In this document: positions 1 to 8,628 of the stretch, one piece after another
How the letters are laid out: each line of letters starts with the position of its first letter
Position numbering within the stretch: the first letter of the stretch is position 1
Source: a virus
IMG/VR virus record: IMGVR_UViG_3300029985_000137
Location: 1-28,603 of that record
Reading direction: 5' to 3' (one strand)
Length of the DNA: 28,603 nucleotides
Notes under the pieces: model-generated
Database searches by the model: none
The model's input: only the letters and a program-made list of their open reading frames with translations
Told to the model about the DNA's origin: nothing
Made by a program: the position numbers and the translations under genes

Positions 1-314
1 GATTTAGTTCTTAAACCTACCTGCGCTTCTGTAAAAGAAGCATCAAAGTTTGTAAAGGTTCCAGAACCATTATCAAACTGAAGGATATCATTGAAATGAC
101 GAAGAATACGAAGCTTATAACTGAATAATTGTTTGGCTACATCTGAAATCGAACCAAAAGAATCGCCATATAATTGGAATCCCCGACGAGGTTCAACAAC
201 ATCTGACCGTGTAATATTAACATTATTGGCAACAGAAAGCGATCCTGGGGGAGTTTCCAGTTGATTAGGTTGGGTCATTAACCCTAATGCTTTTAAATTA
301 AAAATACTAGCCAT
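1..314 (-). CDS. Tail-tube/DNA-stabilisation-type protein, N-terminal part
   Basis: An open frame starts at ATG 314-312, directly after the TAA of the endonuclease gene, and runs off the window edge after about 104 codons. The N-terminus contains QPNQLETPPGSLSVANN followed by VVEPRRGF. This 'few residues, then P-G-S-L, then ..EPRRG' opening is typical of podovirus tail proteins that follow the head-to-tail adaptor (P22 gp10-like stabilisation proteins or tail tube B-like proteins). The position just downstream of the adaptor gene supports that. The family call is from memory of such N-termini; only the first part is visible, so the exact class is uncertain. Its ribosome site would lie inside the end of the upstream endonuclease gene. 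Confidence 0.6.
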   Translation of the reverse strand, partial: MASIFNLKALGLMTQPNQLETPPGSLSVANNVNITRSDVVEPRRGFQLYGDSFGSISDVAKQLFSYKLRILRHFNDILQFDNGSGTFTNFDASFTEAQVGLRTK

Positions 315-1031
315 TTAAGAAGCCCTCTTTAAAGTTCTTCCTAAAATAGGACGATTATTATATAAAGCATACTGAACTTTATTAATAGTAGTATTCCATT
401 TATCAGCAAAATCACCCACTGATTCATAGAAATTACCCAAATCATCAAAGAACTTAGAACCGCGAACTTTGCGACAAGTTTCCTTAGATTTTTTCTGAGC
501 TTCTTTATTAATATTCACTTTCTTACTCATTCTTTCCCGCATTTCGGGATCTGCCCATTGCTTTTTAGTTAATTCTGAAAGATGTGCTTTAACTTCTGGA
601 CGATTTAAACCTTCTTTAACTCGTTCACGATGAATTCGCTTAGTTTCAATAATATCAAACCTTCCTCTAGTCGCTCTTCCGCCCAATTCATGGTTTAATA
701 AATTAGCGCCTAACCCCTTAAAATAAGCAATCCAAAAAATTTCAGCTTCGTCGATTAATTCAGAATCTTTATCAAAATATTCTAAAAAAACAACATCAAA
801 TATCTTTTTACGATCCTGTTTTAATTCTTTTAACCACCATTTAACCGCAGTTTTATTATTTCTACTCACTGATTTCCAATGAGTAAAGAATCTTCCATTT
901 CCAGTTGTAGATAATCCAACGTATTTAATTTCTTTATTGTCTGGATCTATAAGTCCATATATAAAATATGGAGTTTCAGATTTAGGTAAAGTATGAATTA
1001 GCGATTCATTTTTTCTTTTATTTATATTCAT
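315..1031 (-). CDS. GIY-YIG homing endonuclease (free-standing)
   Basis: A 238-residue protein if started at ATG 1031. The GIY-YIG core is at the N-terminus: FIYGL (residues 23-27), YVGLS (37-41), a conserved-type Arg (R47), an acidic region DEAEIFW (94-100) that should hold the catalytic Glu, and the LLNHELGG block (111-118). The C-terminus is Lys/Arg rich and ends in a NUMOD1-like helix-turn-helix (about 190-238), as in I-TevI-type phage homing enzymes that cut DNA to spread their own gene. The frame is open further up to a GTG at 1067. I chose 1031 because the repeated promoter-like motif at 1032-1046 ends exactly at this ATG. The gene sits between two tail genes and interrupts neither. 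Confidence 0.88.
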   Translation of the reverse strand: MNINKRKNESLIHTLPKSETPYFIYGLIDPDNKEIKYVGLSTTGNGRFFTHWKSVSRNNKTAVKWWLKELKQDRKKIFDVVFLEYFDKDSELIDEAEIFWIAYFKGLGANLLNHELGGRATRGRFDIIETKRIHRERVKEGLNRPEVKAHLSELTKKQWADPEMRERMSKKVNINKEAQKKSKETCRKVRGSKFFDDLGNFYESVGDFADKWNTTINKVQYALYNNRPILGRTLKRAS

Positions 1032-1046
1032 ACTATAGTTGTTAAA
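1032..1046 (-). promoter_or_regulatory. Phage promoter-like motif TTTAACAACTATAGT
   Basis: One of seven copies of the WWTAACAACTWWWDT motif. Its last T directly abuts the ATG at 1031 of the GIY-YIG gene. It also lies inside a possible longer reading frame (GTG start at 1067), where it would encode FNNYS. I read it as a promoter or initiation signal because the same arrangement occurs at 3655, 12244 and 27002. Confidence 0.55.
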
Positions 1047-1092
1047 TTTTTCTAAATTATCCTCCACTATCTGTAAGTATATGATTTTATTA

Positions 1093-2397
1093 TTAAATAC
1101 GTCGTCTTATCCCCATGCGCATCCAGGAGAGCGGAGATTTGCGTTGATTAACTTTTACGCTAGAACCATCCACACGGTTTGCAGCTAAAATACCTTCTGC
1201 TCGTTTAATATCTGCAAGTTTAGCAGTTACAGACTGAGCACCAGTTTGATCACCTTGAGCTTCAAGAATACGAGCACAAACTCGTTCAGCTAGACCGTTA
1301 TGTAGATCAGTAGGAAGATATGGAATAATACACTCGTACTGAGAAGCAACATAATCACCTACTACCATTGTAATTGGAACTTGATGATAATGAATCATAA
1401 TAGAATTAGTCGAAACTGAATTAGTTGCTAAAGTAATATCTTTAGCATAAATTTTATGTCCAGCAGCAGTTTGCATTAAGTCTACAAGACTACCCGAAGT
1501 AATATTTGCCGGAACACCACCAGAAATAACTAGACCAATATTATTTGATACATTCATTCCTGCTGGATTTGACGAAATTAGAGTAGTTTTCTTTTCAATA
1601 ATTGGAGAATAATCATCAAATTCTTCTTCATTATATACTAATTGTTGTTCAGTAAGATAATATAATTGAGTTAAATCGGTATAACCAACTGAAACAATAT
1701 TATTTGCAACTGTTGCGGTAAAAGCTCCGTCAGTATTAATTGCATTTGCTAAATTAGTGGCGGTTAAAGCATCTGTTGCACCAAGTAAAAACTGATCAGC
1801 AGTGGGAGATCCAGAAACTGCAGTAAATGTTTTATAAATACCGACTTGAAGAGTATCTCCAACATTCATATTGGCAACAGTTACGGTTACATTTGTAAAA
1901 AATGAACTAATAATTGCTGCTCTACTATTATCTACAAGCTGATTAGGTCGAATGAAGTAACTCATTCTTAACCAACCAGTTACATTTGTAATGGTTTGTG
2001 GAGCAAGAACAATATCGTTCCCTTCCATATAATATTTTTGCATAATATTAATGGTTCCACTTTCGCGCTGCCAGTATGCTTTATCATCAGCATTAATCCT
2101 GGACATCTCAAATAGGTTTCCATTAAGGTCTTTGTAATAAATATCACGCAACTTCATGCCCATAGCTCTGTCAGGAACTTGGTAACGAAGTTGATTAGCA
2201 ACCATTACAATATCTTCAGACCAAACATAATATTCTTGATGATATGTAAGTAAATCAGGCACCTGTGATATTGCCATCTCTTCATTCGCGAAACTTAAAA
2301 TATCATCAGAACTAAATGTTTTCTGACTAAGAGGCAAAGCAATTTTACGTTGAACTGCTTCAACTAATGTCTGGCTAGTATACCATGGGGTGGCCAT
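1093..2397 (-). CDS. Head-to-tail adaptor (P22 gp4 / T7 gp11-like)
   Basis: A 434-residue protein; ATG 2397 is preceded by AAAGGGG. Residues 1-160 resemble podovirus adaptor proteins that ring the portal exit: an N-terminal helical segment, then VPDRAMGMKLRDIYYKD (74-90) and SRINADDKAYWQ (99-110), blocks I recognise from this family. The C-terminus is helical (YLPTDLHNGLAERV..., AKLADIKRAEG) and ends in basic residues (MRMGIRRRI). Between them lies an apparent insertion: about residues 168-240 (TVTVANMNVGDTLQV... DALTATNLANAINTD) look like the small beta domain often found in phage baseplate and fibre proteins. Gene order (adaptor next to a tail-tube-type gene) fits. The adaptor role is fairly secure; the insertion boundaries are approximate. 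Confidence 0.72.
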   Translation of the reverse strand: MATPWYTSQTLVEAVQRKIALPLSQKTFSSDDILSFANEEMAISQVPDLLTYHQEYYVWSEDIVMVANQLRYQVPDRAMGMKLRDIYYKDLNGNLFEMSRINADDKAYWQRESGTINIMQKYYMEGNDIVLAPQTITNVTGWLRMSYFIRPNQLVDNSRAAIISSFFTNVTVTVANMNVGDTLQVGIYKTFTAVSGSPTADQFLLGATDALTATNLANAINTDGAFTATVANNIVSVGYTDLTQLYYLTEQQLVYNEEEFDDYSPIIEKKTTLISSNPAGMNVSNNIGLVISGGVPANITSGSLVDLMQTAAGHKIYAKDITLATNSVSTNSIMIHYHQVPITMVVGDYVASQYECIIPYLPTDLHNGLAERVCARILEAQGDQTGAQSVTAKLADIKRAEGILAANRVDGSSVKVNQRKSPLSWMRMGIRRRI

Positions 2398-2414
2398 TGT
2401 TTACCCCTTTCTTA

Positions 2415-2924
2415 TTATGCTAAACCGGCTTTTTTCTTATGCTTTAGAGCAGTTAGTTTCTGGATATGCGCGTCTAATTCCTCAGGGGATTTATCGGCAT
2501 GTTCGGCTTCTAGATCGCCATCTTCTTCTGAATCAGCAGGAGATACATCACCTTCATCAAGAGCTTCTGAAACGGGTTCATTAGCTTCTTCTTCAGGAGA
2601 CCCTTCATGTTCATCATGTCCTTGATCTGCTTCAACTTCTTCTTGTTCGGCATGAGGAAGATCAGTACCAGTATGATCACGAACGCTATCTTCACCCCCA
2701 GAATGTTTAAGAAGTTCATCGGCTTTTAATAGACCATGATGAAGACCTTCTTTAGAATTGGAAGCAACGGTAACTTTTCCAGCGGGATGTACTTTACCAT
2801 GAAGCATAGCAGACGCTTGCTTATGAAGCTCGCCTACGATGCCCATTTTAGCATCCTTTTCCATAGGACTTAGATCTTTAGCACCTTTTTTAGCAAGATG
2901 CTTCATTAACTTATCTTTTAACAT
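2415..2924 (-). CDS. Highly acidic phage protein, function unknown
   Basis: 169 residues; ATG 2924 follows a good Shine-Dalgarno (GGAAGGA). The N-terminus is basic and helical (MLKDKLMKHLAKKGAKD). The middle (about 75-150) is dominated by Glu, Asp, Ser and His, for example EQEEVEADQ and SEEDGDLEAEHADKS. A short basic tail (KHKKKAGLA) ends it. The charge layout resembles disordered phage structural or chaperone-like proteins, but I recognise no family. It lies between a small structural-type gene and the adaptor gene, so a virion or assembly role is likely by context only. Alternative frames over the same DNA are shadows. Confidence 0.7.
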   Translation of the reverse strand: MLKDKLMKHLAKKGAKDLSPMEKDAKMGIVGELHKQASAMLHGKVHPAGKVTVASNSKEGLHHGLLKADELLKHSGGEDSVRDHTGTDLPHAEQEEVEADQGHDEHEGSPEEEANEPVSEALDEGDVSPADSEEDGDLEAEHADKSPEELDAHIQKLTALKHKKKAGLA

Positions 2925-2942
2925 TTTAAGTATCCTTCCTTC

Positions 2943-3173
2943 TTATGAATATGAAACTTGTTCTGAGCCAGAACCGCTAGTAGCAACAGAGGCAGTAGCG
3001 TTACGGCTAGTTAGCTGTACAGTACCAGACTGAGCACCGGCTTCAAGAGCAGCTAAAGCGTTAATTGCTTGGTTAAGAGCATCAGCTTTATCACCACTAT
3101 TTAGACCAAATTTATCGTTTACATCCGCGATTTGAAGACCGGGGAAATTAAGTTCAATTACTAGATATGCCAT
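2943..3173 (-). CDS. Small phage protein, probably structural
   Basis: 76 residues; ATG 3173 follows AAAAAAGGAT at good spacing. The sequence opens MAYLVIELNF, has a helical middle rich in Ala and Asn (DALNQAINALAALEAGA), then a Ser/Thr/Ala-rich beta-type end (VQLTSRNATASVATSGSG). Short proteins with a helix followed by such a segment are common next to adaptor and decoration genes in phages. I do not know a named family. It sits in line with the neighbouring minus-strand genes with a gap of under 20 bases. Confidence 0.68.
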   Translation of the reverse strand: MAYLVIELNFPGLQIADVNDKFGLNSGDKADALNQAINALAALEAGAQSGTVQLTSRNATASVATSGSGSEQVSYS

Positions 3174-3180
3174 GTTTATT

Positions 3181-3654
3181 TTATCCTTTTTTTAGAATGT
3201 TTGTTAATAGTAACGCAAAATAAAGAGCGGTTTGTATAATCATACAGACCTTAAAATATCCTGGCATTACCGGAACTGTTTTTTCGATTACTTTTATTTC
3301 AATTTCTTTTACAATTACTGGTTTTTCAACTTCAATTACCTGAATTTCTCTAATTACAACAGGAACTTCAATCGTTTTATATTCAACTTCTTTAATAATT
3401 ACAGGAACTTCTACTTTTTGTATTTCTTTTACAATAACTGGAACATTAATTTGATGAATTTCAGTTTCTTTAATAATTACAGGAACTTCTAGAGTCTTTT
3501 GTTCTGGAAGTTTTAACTCAGGAAGATTGATAGCTTCTGCATTAAGCGTAATACCATCAACAACAGTCATTCTAAATGCCTGTTTTTCAACATCAAATGC
3601 CATATTATCCATTTGATATTGATCAAAATTTCCTAAAGGTTTCACATTATTCAT
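3181..3654 (-). CDS. Membrane-anchored VPVIxKE-repeat protein
   Basis: 157 residues. After a roughly 50-residue N-terminal part come five spaced copies of a nine-residue unit: VPVIIKETE (57), VPVIVKEIQ (71), VPVIIKEVE (83), VPVVIREIQ (97) and KPVIVKEIE (111), at 12-14 residue spacing. The alternating hydrophobic and charged pattern suggests an extended beta-strand stalk. A hydrophobic segment follows at about 133-152 (KVCMIIQTALYFALLLTNIL), ending in KKG, so the protein should be C-terminally anchored in a membrane. ATG 3654 has no Shine-Dalgarno but directly follows the 15-nt motif at 3655. No family recognised; a span of the periplasm or an envelope function at lysis or infection is a guess. 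Confidence 0.78.
   Translation of the reverse strand: MNNVKPLGNFDQYQMDNMAFDVEKQAFRMTVVDGITLNAEAINLPELKLPEQKTLEVPVIIKETEIHQINVPVIVKEIQKVEVPVIIKEVEYKTIEVPVVIREIQVIEVEKPVIVKEIEIKVIEKTVPVMPGYFKVCMIIQTALYFALLLTNILKKG
3370..3500 (-). repeat. DNA repeats encoding VPVIxKE units
   Basis: The repeat units of the stalk gene are also near-identical at DNA level. The stretch reading TTTAATAATTACAGGAAC on the plus strand occurs both near 3390 and near 3470, with matching bases on both sides. This suggests growth by tandem duplication and allows length change by slippage or recombination. Confidence 0.7.
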
Positions 3655-3669
3655 ATATTAGTTGTTAAA
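3655..3669 (-). promoter_or_regulatory. Phage promoter-like motif TTTAACAACTAATAT
   Basis: A copy of the WWTAACAACTWWWDT motif ending exactly at ATG 3654 of the repeat-stalk gene. It overlaps the stop codon of the upstream 1348-residue fibre gene (TAA at 3667-3665). The 15 bases are identical to the copy at 12244. There is no Shine-Dalgarno between motif and ATG. Confidence 0.62.
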
Positions 3670-6600
3670 CTGACAGTGTTAATGCACGGAAATGTATATT
3701 AGCGGTAGAACCTGTGCTAGAACTAGTATATTGTACCTGACCGGCAGAAGTGACCGTAAAAGTCAAGCCAGTCGCATCTCCAGCATATTCTTGATCAATA
3801 TACCAAGAAGAAGCTCCTTGAACTAGTGAAATCTTATATTGTGCATAGGTAGATCCGCGAACAATACTAAGAAGAATATTAGCAGATCTGACCGTAGCAT
3901 TGGCAAAAGCTAATCCTGTAACATTAGCAGGAGAAGATTGGTTATCCGCCGCCGTGAACTGGGTTTCATTAATATCTCCACTAGATGCAATCGGATAATT
4001 ACCGGCGGCTTGGTAATCCACACCTGCAGTTGCAGCAGAGATTGCTGTGCCATTGCCTTTTAATAGACCAGTTACAGTAGTAGAAAGAGTAATAGCTGGG
4101 GTAGAAGTAGCATTGGCTACAGTTCCAGCTAGGCCGTTAGCAGATACCACTGAAACAGTCGTAACTGATCCGCTAGTTACCGGGGACCAACTAGCTGCTG
4201 TACCATTAGTTGTAAGGAATTGCCCGCTATTACCCGTTTGTGAAGGTAATAGAGCATTAATTGCATTAGTTGCTGTAGTTTGACCAGTGCCGCCATTGGC
4301 AATAGCAATCGTTGTTCCATTCCAAGTACCAGAACTAATAGTTCCAACACTTGTTAGACTTGATGCTGTAACTGTGCTATTTAAAGTAGTTCCAGAAAGA
4401 GTTCCAGCAGGAGCGATTACCGCATTAGACGAAGCAGCCGTGATCAATCCTTTACCATTTACAGTAAAAGAAGGAATAGAAGTCGAAGAACCAAATGATC
4501 CTGTATTGCTATTTACAGTAGCTAGAGTTGCAGCTTCCGATTGTGATCCAGAGGCAGCAGAAGTAGTAACGTCACCAGTTAATTGATTAATTGCATTAAC
4601 TGTAACTACACCTTGAGCACCATTTACGGAAGTAACACCCGCAGCTGGAGTAGTTAATTCCCACTGAGTGCCATTATATAATACTAAATCACCAATTTCA
4701 AAATTAGTCATTGATGGATTAGATAATCCAACTACTGTACCAGAATAAGCCGCACTTACCCAATATACATAACCAGCAGTACCAGTTCCATCTATTAATA
4801 CTGGGGTGTTTGTATTAGGATTCCAAGTTCCCTGATAAATAAATACATCAGCAGGAAGATACCCTATATCAATTTTACCAGAAGCGCCTAGAGGAGCAAC
4901 TCCATTATTAGCGCCAACCTCAGACTGAGTTACATAAGTTGTAGATAAACTTGGAATATCAGCAGCAACTAACGATCTAAACGTGGGTTGAGCAGCAGAT
5001 CCAGTTGAAGGACCAGCAAACACTTTATTAGCAGATTGGGTATTAAGGGTTAAATCAAGAGTTCCAGCACCAGTTACAGGACTATTAGTAACTGTATAGA
5101 TTGGAGTGGTGCTTGTATCAGCTAATCCAACAGAAGTAACAGTTCCGCCTGAACCGGTTGCTGCAATAGTAATAGTTCCATGACCATTAGTAATTGAAAC
5201 ACCAGATCCTGCAGTAATAGTTGAAGGAGTTAATCCGGAAGTTGAACTGTTTCCAATTAAAAGTTGACCATCTGTATAAGTGCTTTGACCAGTACCACCG
5301 TTTACTACTGGTAGAATACCAGATACATTAGAAGTTAATGATACTTGTCCAGTAGAAATTACCCCGGCTGCACTATTAAGAACAACACCTGATGTATTAA
5401 GAGAAGCAACCGTTAGATTTGCCGCAGTAGTATCACCGAGAACAGGATTTAAATCTGGTTGAGCAAAAACGGCAATACCACTATATCCGCCAGAAACGCC
5501 ATAGTCTGCACCAAAAATATAACCACTATTGAGTGCAATTCCACCAAATACATCATTTGGAACACCAGTATAAATGCTTTTTACTTTAAAAGGAGCAGCG
5601 GGATTAGTAACATCGAATAAGTCAACTGCCCCGCCATTTGTTGCATTATTTCCCGATGGAACATAGATATAATTACCATTAGATGCAGCAACTGTAACTA
5701 CTGTTTCTAATGAATTATCTACTAGGGTATAAGAAGGGGTAATATATGTTAAATAATTAGGGGATGTTGGAGTAGTTATATCAATAATATCGATGGTGCC
5801 TTGATTACCATCGGTAACATATGCAGTAGTTCCAGAAGGACTAATCGAAACACCAAGAGGTTTTGTAGAAGTTCCAGTAGGTCCGCCAGAAATTGTATAA
5901 GTATTAGCTAGAAAAGGAACTGCTAAAGTACCCCCTCCAGCCGCTACTTCCCAAGTCTTTAAATAACGAACGGTTGCAGGAAATGTAGTTTGATAATTAG
6001 TTGTGTAAACATAATTACCAAAAACCGCAACGCCACCAGTTCTATTAGTAGTTCCGCCTTCTTGATATGATTGAACAGGAACAGTAATTGTTCCACCCGC
6101 TAGACCACCACCAACATCTACAACTGTTAATCCTTTATTTTGAGTAGCAATATATACATAACCATTTGCATATACACAACTATATAACGACCCAGGACTA
6201 CCACTAATTGTTAAACTGGATGTAGTGGTTAATGAATAGGGATTTGTAATATTTATTGTATAAAGGGTAGTTGCACCAGAAGAAGGAATAAAAGCATAAA
6301 TAGCCCCAGAAATCTTTGCAATTGAAAGATTATATGCCCCAGATAGTACAATAAAAGAACAAAGAACTGGAATTCCTGGATCTGTTATATCCCAAATAAA
6401 TAAAGTACCAGCTCCTCCGCCCGCGACAATGGCAGCATACTGTTTGTGCCCATCAATTCCAGTATATGTTGCAATATTTTCAAATTTAGCCGAAGTACTT
6501 CCAGTCCAAGGAGTAATTCCAATAAAAGAAAATGGATTATAAAGAGGAGTAGATTGATCTACATAAGCCCAAGTGCCATTTGCAGAAAGAAAATCTCCAG

Positions 6601-7711
6601 CCGCACGTGTACCAGCAGCGGGAGCGGGAACAAGACCTTGAGTTCCTCCAGAACCTGTATCCCCAACAAAGGGATTTAGCATTGCTGTAACTTGTGTAGC
6701 AGTTAAATCTGCTGCATTTGCAGTAGAGCCAGTATTATTACCGAGAATAGTATTAGCAGGCATTTGTGCTAAATTACTATTAGTAATTACATTAGTTCCC
6801 GAAACACTTCCAGCAGAACCTGCAATATTGCCGCTAACTTGTGAACCAGGAAGAACAAGAGAAGGAAGACTTGTTAATGTATTATTAGAAGTTGCAGTAA
6901 TATTAGCGGCATTACCAGAAATATTACCAGTTACTTGAGATCCTGGAAGAGAAAGAGAAGGTAAAGAAGTGAGAGTGCTATTACTAGTTGCAGTAATATT
7001 AGCTGCAGTTCCAGTAGTATTCTGATTCCAAGTTGGAACAGTTCCAGAAAGTTGTGAATATGGAAGATTTAAAGAAGAAAGAGTTGTAAGAGTTGAGTTG
7101 GAAGTTGCAGTAAGAGAAGCAACAGCAGAACCAGGACCAGAAGCAGTTACATCGCCGGTAAGTGCAGTAATATAATTACCGGATGTTTGTTTATTATTAA
7201 AAGTATTCCAGTCGGCAGCATCGAGCAATCCGGATTGAGTCGCAGAAGCAGTTTGTACATTAACAGTAACATTAGGACCAACAGTAGAACTAGAACCATT
7301 TCCAACAGTAACGCCTGTAGTAGATGTACTGATAGAACCGGGCGTTAGAGCCGGTTGTAAGGCATTTAATTGAGTTTGAATTGCAGAAGTTACACCATGA
7401 ACATACCCAAGTTCAGTAGATGTAGTAGGAGATGAGGCTAATTGACTCCCGCTATCAGCATAAACTGCTGTATTAGGAGTTAAACCTTCGTCAATTATTT
7501 CAGCAGCAGTAACGGTTCCGGGAGTTACAAGATTACCAGAACTATCAATAGTTGCTGGAGTTGTTTGAATTACTGAACCAGAAGTACCGGAAAAGGTAGC
7601 AACTTCATTATTAACTGAAGATCCGGAACCAGATGTGACAGTTCCTGGAGGGATAGTTACTGAATTAACTAAGTCTAACTGACCCGTAAGAGCATTAAAG
7701 CGAAATGCCAT
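3665..7711 (-). CDS. Large tail fibre/receptor-type protein with a beta-propeller
   Basis: 1348 residues, rich in Gly, Ser, Thr and Val. The start MAFRFNALTGQLDLV is a common fibre N-terminus. Residues about 190-300 carry tandem roughly 32-residue units (ITATSN.TLTSLPSL.LPGSQV.GNI). Residues about 390-750 look like a beta-propeller: repeated blades such as GYVYIATQNKGLTVVDVGGG and AYVTDGNQGTIDIIDITTPT, of LVIVD/YVTN type. After that come fibre repeats (VVNGGTGQST, IANGGTGQTT). The last about 85 residues form a domain also seen in the 161-residue protein at 11758. ATG 7711 overlaps the stop of the HNH gene by one base (TAATG), behind GGTAGGG. Likely a host-binding or appendage protein. Confidence 0.75.
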   Translation of the reverse strand: MAFRFNALTGQLDLVNSVTIPPGTVTSGSGSSVNNEVATFSGTSGSVIQTTPATIDSSGNLVTPGTVTAAEIIDEGLTPNTAVYADSGSQLASSPTTSTELGYVHGVTSAIQTQLNALQPALTPGSISTSTTGVTVGNGSSSTVGPNVTVNVQTASATQSGLLDAADWNTFNNKQTSGNYITALTGDVTASGPGSAVASLTATSNSTLTTLSSLNLPYSQLSGTVPTWNQNTTGTAANITATSNSTLTSLPSLSLPGSQVTGNISGNAANITATSNNTLTSLPSLVLPGSQVSGNIAGSAGSVSGTNVITNSNLAQMPANTILGNNTGSTANAADLTATQVTAMLNPFVGDTGSGGTQGLVPAPAAGTRAAGDFLSANGTWAYVDQSTPLYNPFSFIGITPWTGSTSAKFENIATYTGIDGHKQYAAIVAGGGAGTLFIWDITDPGIPVLCSFIVLSGAYNLSIAKISGAIYAFIPSSGATTLYTINITNPYSLTTTSSLTISGSPGSLYSCVYANGYVYIATQNKGLTVVDVGGGLAGGTITVPVQSYQEGGTTNRTGGVAVFGNYVYTTNYQTTFPATVRYLKTWEVAAGGGTLAVPFLANTYTISGGPTGTSTKPLGVSISPSGTTAYVTDGNQGTIDIIDITTPTSPNYLTYITPSYTLVDNSLETVVTVAASNGNYIYVPSGNNATNGGAVDLFDVTNPAAPFKVKSIYTGVPNDVFGGIALNSGYIFGADYGVSGGYSGIAVFAQPDLNPVLGDTTAANLTVASLNTSGVVLNSAAGVISTGQVSLTSNVSGILPVVNGGTGQSTYTDGQLLIGNSSTSGLTPSTITAGSGVSITNGHGTITIAATGSGGTVTSVGLADTSTTPIYTVTNSPVTGAGTLDLTLNTQSANKVFAGPSTGSAAQPTFRSLVAADIPSLSTTYVTQSEVGANNGVAPLGASGKIDIGYLPADVFIYQGTWNPNTNTPVLIDGTGTAGYVYWVSAAYSGTVVGLSNPSMTNFEIGDLVLYNGTQWELTTPAAGVTSVNGAQGVVTVNAINQLTGDVTTSAASGSQSEAATLATVNSNTGSFGSSTSIPSFTVNGKGLITAASSNAVIAPAGTLSGTTLNSTVTASSLTSVGTISSGTWNGTTIAIANGGTGQTTATNAINALLPSQTGNSGQFLTTNGTAASWSPVTSGSVTTVSVVSANGLAGTVANATSTPAITLSTTVTGLLKGNGTAISAATAGVDYQAAGNYPIASSGDINETQFTAADNQSSPANVTGLAFANATVRSANILLSIVRGSTYAQYKISLVQGASSWYIDQEYAGDATGLTFTVTSAGQVQYTSSSTGSTANIHFRALTLSV
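6815..7110 (-). repeat. Tandem repeats in the fibre gene, shared with the second fibre
   Basis: Three related units of roughly 100 bases encode ATSNSTLT.L.SL.LP.SQ(V/L).G modules. Very similar DNA occurs at about 11265-11420 in the other fibre gene: the plus-strand stretch GCAATATTGCCGCTAACTTG is found in both. This gives homology for recombination between the two genes. Confidence 0.72.
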
Positions 7712-8361
7712 TAGGATACCCTACCTTTAACTGCTTTAAACGAATAATTATCGGTAGTTTTATGACAATCTTTACATAAAGTTCTCATGTTAGAAATTTC
7801 ATACCTTAATTCTGGGTAATTACACCATTCTTTAATATGATCCATCTCTAAATTACCCCCGCGAATATTACATATTTGACAAGTATAATTATCACGATTA
7901 AAACATTCTTTTCTAAGAGCTTTATAATTATCTCTTGACATTAATAATATTCGTTCAGAGGTTTTACCACCTGCCCAAGCATTAGAATCTTCACTAAATT
8001 TATTTAATTTAGCATTTCTCTGTTTTTCTTTAATTTCTTGAGTAAAAACTATACCACCAAATGTATTAATTATTTCCATTCTAACCTTATCTTTTTCATA
8101 AGATTTATTTGATTTATAATTAATACCTTTATTCCAAGTAAAATGACCAGATTTAAATGCAGTTAAATCTGAATTAGGATTTCTATCTTTACAATCTAAA
8201 CAATGATTTTTATATTTACCAGTTTTAATATTCCAAGCTTGAGCATAACCAATAACTCGTTCACATTGGCAAGATTCACATACAGCAATCCATTTAGATT
8301 CTTTCATTTTCTTAGAAGAATCTATTTGAACTAACTGAAATTTAAAATCTTCCCAACCCAT
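7711..8361 (-). CDS. HNH homing endonuclease (free-standing)
   Basis: 216 residues; ATG 8361 follows a perfect AAGGAG. N-terminal zinc-binding Cys pairs are at C28/C31 and C54/C57. A linker with HFTWNKG and NAWAGGK motifs (NUMOD3-like wording) follows. The C-terminal HNH core has C161-x2-C164, DH at 174-175, N191, C196-x2-C199 and H200, so a zinc-braced HNH nuclease with its catalytic His at 175. Such genes spread by cutting DNA lacking them. It lies between a complete small gene and the large fibre gene and interrupts neither. Its stop codon overlaps the fibre start (TAATG), so fibre translation is probably coupled to it. Confidence 0.88.
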   Translation of the reverse strand: MGWEDFKFQLVQIDSSKKMKESKWIAVCESCQCERVIGYAQAWNIKTGKYKNHCLDCKDRNPNSDLTAFKSGHFTWNKGINYKSNKSYEKDKVRMEIINTFGGIVFTQEIKEKQRNAKLNKFSEDSNAWAGGKTSERILLMSRDNYKALRKECFNRDNYTCQICNIRGGNLEMDHIKEWCNYPELRYEISNMRTLCKDCHKTTDNYSFKAVKGRVS

Positions 8362-8370
8362 TATTGCTCC

Positions 8371-8628
8371 TTAAGCTGTTCTAGTTACAGAAAGTAGATT
8401 AGCTTTAGTAGAATCAGTATAAATAACCGTTAGAGTATAAAGAAAACGAGTTCCTTCATAGTAACTATAAGTTTCTGTTGTAGCGTTCGGATAAGCAGCT
8501 TGAACATTATTACCTAATTCAGCACCAACAAAAGAACCTACTGCAATAGTAGCATCAGCAGGATTATACGCTTTTTGAAAAATTTGTTGATGGTCGTAAT
8601 CGGTAAATGGTTTATTTGAATCGGCCAT
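8371..8628 (-). CDS. Small virion-type protein, family unknown
   Basis: 85 residues. The N-terminal piece DHQQIFQKAYNPADATI resembles the N-terminus of the 770-residue protein at 18894 (QEQIIQQVFDPANNTI), so both may share a docking segment used in virion proteins. The rest is beta-rich (TETYSYYEGTRFLYTLTVIY). Its ATG overlaps the TAA of the upstream gene by one base. I recognise no named family. Confidence 0.7.
   Translation of the reverse strand: MADSNKPFTDYDHQQIFQKAYNPADATIAVGSFVGAELGNNVQAAYPNATTETYSYYEGTRFLYTLTVIYTDSTKANLLSVTRTA

Noticed and set aside
4047-4586. Long open frames on the plus strand inside the fibre gene
   Set aside because: They arise from the repetitive Gly/Ser/Thr/Val coding of the minus-strand gene and show no ribosome sites or known domains.
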